Assembly: GCA_903927495.1 (NCBI GenBank)
Contig: CAIYNH010000174.1
Location: 1 to 8,408, forward strand
Length of the DNA: 8,408 bases
Origin: an uncultured beta proteobacterium
Lineage (GTDB): Bacteria > Pseudomonadota > Gammaproteobacteria > Burkholderiales > Burkholderiaceae_C
Direction of reading: 5' to 3'
Shown here: piece after piece, positions 6,230 through 8,408 of the stretch
Numbering within the stretch: the stretch's first letter is position 1
Layout: each line of letters starts with the position of its first letter
The notes under the pieces: model-generated
The model's database searches: none
Told to the model about the DNA's origin: nothing
The model's input: only the letters and a program-made list of their open reading frames with translations
Translations under genes and position numbers: made by a program

Positions 6230-7285
6230 TCAAGACTGAAGGGATGTATGCCAGTGCACCATCGGCAATCCAGCTACTGGCGAGCGAAAAGAAGGAATGG
6301 TGGTACCGAGCAAGCTGCCCAGGTAAACGGTGCACAGGTCAGGACCGCCAAAGGTGATGCTGGCCAACCACGGGGCCATGCTGCCGTGGGCGCGTGCCAT
6401 GTCTTCGGCAGTGACTGTGCCAGCCTGGATCTTGTCAACCAGGTTGCGACTGGCCGCCGGATCACCGTCGTCGAGCAGTAGGCGTACCTCCCCCTGCGGG
6501 GTGATGGCAATCAGCCGATCCACCATCACCAGGGTGCACCACAGGTTGCCAAAAGCATCAAACGCAATCCCATCCGGGTAGCCTCCCAGTTTGGCTGGGC
6601 CAAACACCTCGCGGTCCGTCAGTTGTACACCTTGTGTCGATTCAACCAGTCGCATGCGCGAGATATGGGGGCCTGTGGTCTCGACGATGTAGAGCCATTC
6701 CTCAAGTGCATCCAGGCGGATTTCGTTGGTAAAGTAAAACCCCTCTGCGACCACGCGCAGGCCCTGTTCATCAACGACCGCGATGTAACCGTCACAGACG
6801 CGACTGGCTGCGGCTTTGGTCCACGGGTTGACGCGTGTCGAGACCGTGATCCAGATCCGGTTTTTTGAATCACGCAAGACAAAGTTGACCTTGCCAATGG
6901 GCTGGCCATCAATCCGGTCAAACAGCGTGCGGGTGCGCCCATCGCGTGACATCAACTCCAGGCAGTCGGTGCCAAAATTCGAAATCAGAATGTCACCATT
7001 GGCGGCAAAAGCCAGGCCATTGGGCAGGGTGCCCTGGGTAAATTTGGCCTCGAACTGGTCGCTGTTGTCGCTGGCAGCCGTGGCAAACCTGGCATCGGCT
7101 TGCTGGCCAATGAATTGCTGCGAGCCATCGGCGGCAATCCGAGTTACGCCACCGCGTGCATCGGCAGCCCACAAAGTGCCATCACGCTCAGCCAAAATAC
7201 ATTCGGGCCGCTGCAGGTCAACTCCAATATTGAGCACCGAAGCGCGCTCAACCGTAAAGCCATCGAGTGGATTTGAGGTCTTCAT
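6230..7285 (-). CDS. SMP-30/gluconolactonase/LRE-type beta-propeller hydrolase
   Basis: Predicted six-bladed beta-propeller, 351 residues. Characterised family members are calcium- or zinc-dependent lactonases (gluconolactonase, SMP-30) and related hydrolases. The conserved metal ligands can be placed: E28 in LQRPECIL, N134 in GKVNFVLRDSKNR, N187 in FTNEIRLD and D238 in GGYPDGIAFDAFGNLW, matching E18, N103, N154 and D204 of human SMP-30. Repeated blade-like segments such as RDGTLWAADARGG, PNGLAFAANGDILISN and FGNLWCTLV run through it. No signal peptide is visible, so it is probably cytoplasmic. The start ATG at 7285 overlaps the stop of the upstream TRAP permease in ATGA (7282-7285), indicating coupled translation. 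The cyclase start follows 23 bases after its stop. The substrate is unknown; a lactone or cyclic ester on the same pathway is the natural guess. Confidence 0.87.
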   Translation of the reverse strand: MKTSNPLDGFTVERASVLNIGVDLQRPECILAERDGTLWAADARGGVTRIAADGSQQFIGQQADARFATAASDNSDQFEAKFTQGTLPNGLAFAANGDILISNFGTDCLELMSRDGRTRTLFDRIDGQPIGKVNFVLRDSKNRIWITVSTRVNPWTKAAASRVCDGYIAVVDEQGLRVVAEGFYFTNEIRLDALEEWLYIVETTGPHISRMRLVESTQGVQLTDREVFGPAKLGGYPDGIAFDAFGNLWCTLVMVDRLIAITPQGEVRLLLDDGDPAASRNLVDKIQAGTVTAEDMARAHGSMAPWLASITFGGPDLCTVYLGSLLGTTIPSFRSPVAGLPMVHWHTSLQS

Positions 7286-8408
7286 TTCAACAACACCAGG
7301 CTAAGTTTGGGAAAGGCAATGAGCAAGCCCAGCACGGCGGTCATGGTCACCGTGAACGGGAATGTGCCGCGAAAAATATCACCCAGAGAAATATCAACGG
7401 ATCGCCCCAAGGTGCTTTTGATGACATAAACGCTGAGACCAAAAGGTGGCGTGAGCAAGCCGATTTCAACGGCCACCACGGTGACGACACCAAACCAGAT
7501 CATGTTCAGACCAAACTGTTGGGCAATGGGCAGCATCAATGGCAGCACGATCAGCAGAATCGACGACGAATCTATGATGGTGCCCAGCAACAGGATCACG
7601 ATGACATAAACCAGCATGAACATGGCCACACCAAAACCGGCTGCGGCCATCCACTCCACCATGGCCTGCGGGGTGCCGCTCATGGCCAGCATGCGGGTGT
7701 AAATGTTGGCGCAAATGATCAAGAAGCTCACTGACACCGTCACGTGCCCGGTTTCGGTGAGCACGCCCCAAAAGCTTTTGAGCGTGAGTTTGCGTCGCGC
7801 CAGTGCAATTATCAGTGCCATCAAGGCACCCACCGCCCCGGCCTCGGTGGCAGTGAAAAACCCGGCATAAATGCCACCCAAAACCGAGCCAATTAGCAGC
7901 ACGATCGGGATGATTTTGAGTGCCATTTCCCGAAACGGCATCAAATCTTCAAAGGCAATGTCACGCGGCTTGGCATCCACATACACCATGCTGGGGCGAA
8001 ACCAGGCCATCAGGACAATCACCACCGAAAAAGCCAGCGCCAGCACCAGACCCGGCACAATGCCGGCGGTAAATAGATCGCCAACCGACTGATCGGCCAG
8101 AAAGCCGTACAGAATCATCAGCAGACTGGGTGGAATCAACATGCCCAGCACAGAGGAACCCGCCACCACACCCACAGCAAACTTGGGTTGGTAGCCAAAA
8201 CGCAGCATCTGGGGCACGGCAACCCGGGAAAACACGGCTGCCGAAGCAATCGAGATGCCGGTGATCGCCGCAAACACTGCATTGGCTGCCACCGTGGCCA
8301 CGCCCAGGCCGCCACGGATGCGCCGAAACGCCTGGTTGGCGACCTCAAAGGCGTCTTTGCCAACGTCGGCATACGCCACCAGAAAACCGGTCAGCACAAA
8401 CAGCGGCA
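7282..8408 (-). CDS. dctM: TRAP transporter large permease subunit (DctM type), 5' end outside window
   Basis: Large membrane subunit of a tripartite ATP-independent periplasmic transporter, which imports carboxylates and similar anions using an ion gradient. The symbol is given at family level only. The frame is open to the window edge (upstream codons read P-L-F before the GTG at 8397, which is internal), so the N-terminal ~50 residues are missing; about 375 are visible. Characteristic segments are GGLGVATVAANAVFAAITGIS, LGMLIPPSLLMILYG, GFFTATEAGAVGAL, LGTIIDSSSILLIVLPLMLPI and GLLTPPFGLSVYVIKS, separated by multiple hydrophobic helices as expected for about ten to twelve membrane spans. 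Its small subunit and binding protein should lie upstream beyond the window. It overlaps the SMP-30 gene by ATGA, so the transporter and the downstream enzymes are very likely co-transcribed. Visible sequence is intact. Confidence 0.92.
   Translation of the reverse strand, partial: PLFVLTGFLVAYADVGKDAFEVANQAFRRIRGGLGVATVAANAVFAAITGISIASAAVFSRVAVPQMLRFGYQPKFAVGVVAGSSVLGMLIPPSLLMILYGFLADQSVGDLFTAGIVPGLVLALAFSVVIVLMAWFRPSMVYVDAKPRDIAFEDLMPFREMALKIIPIVLLIGSVLGGIYAGFFTATEAGAVGALMALIIALARRKLTLKSFWGVLTETGHVTVSVSFLIICANIYTRMLAMSGTPQAMVEWMAAAGFGVAMFMLVYVIVILLLGTIIDSSSILLIVLPLMLPIAQQFGLNMIWFGVVTVVAVEIGLLTPPFGLSVYVIKSTLGRSVDISLGDIFRGTFPFTVTMTAVLGLLIAFPKLSLVLLK

Noticed and set aside
6207..6335. Longer start for the cyclase gene at 6335
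   Set aside because: The extra 43 residues have no family similarity, overlap the SMP-30 gene, and the ATG at 6206 has its own GGAG.
1..8408. tRNA, rRNA, CRISPR array, riboswitch or phage genes
   Set aside because: No cloverleaf, no regularly spaced direct repeats, and no phage-type proteins were seen on either strand.

Overview
The window looks like a chromosomal segment of a betaproteobacterium, most likely Burkholderiales near Comamonadaceae (Rhodoferax/Polaromonas-like). This rests on the style of the Uup, PaaI/PaaK and TRAP proteins, the moderate-to-high GC and the dense gene packing. It is an inference from protein character, not from a search. It holds seven protein genes, of which the first and last are cut by the window edges.

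Left half, + strand: the 3' part of an ABC-F ATPase gene (uup), then paaI (hydroxyphenylacetyl-CoA thioesterase) and paaK (phenylacetate-CoA ligase) joined by an ATGA stop/start overlap. After a 68-base gap comes a periplasmic substrate-binding protein of the branched-chain amino acid/amide (LivK-like) type. PaaK activates phenylacetate to its CoA ester and PaaI rescues CoA from dead-end products. The ring epoxidase genes (paaABCDE) are not in the window, and neither are permease or ATPase genes for the binding protein.

Right half, - strand, reading leftwards: a TRAP transporter large permease (DctM type, cut by the window end), an SMP-30/gluconolactonase-type hydrolase overlapping it by ATGA, a metal-dependent cyclase/kynurenine-formamidase-type hydrolase, and a beta-keto acid cleavage enzyme (BKACE, DUF849). 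The spacing suggests one transcript. Together they could import a carboxylated compound, open ring or ester/amide bonds hydrolytically, and split a beta-keto acid with acetyl-CoA. The substrate cannot be read from the sequence.

The two transcription units converge on a 274-base non-coding gap (4145-4418), the least ordinary part of the window. A short perfect hairpin follows the binding-protein stop. Next is a roughly 238-base structure bounded by imperfect 19-base terminal inverted repeats (17/19 matches), the right one ending on the last base of the BKACE stop codon. Inside it is a 33-position long inverted repeat in which all six transition-type mismatches become G-U pairs on the - strand and none on the + strand. 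It therefore looks like a miniature mobile or palindromic element whose - strand RNA, read from the BKACE operon, folds into a long hairpin.
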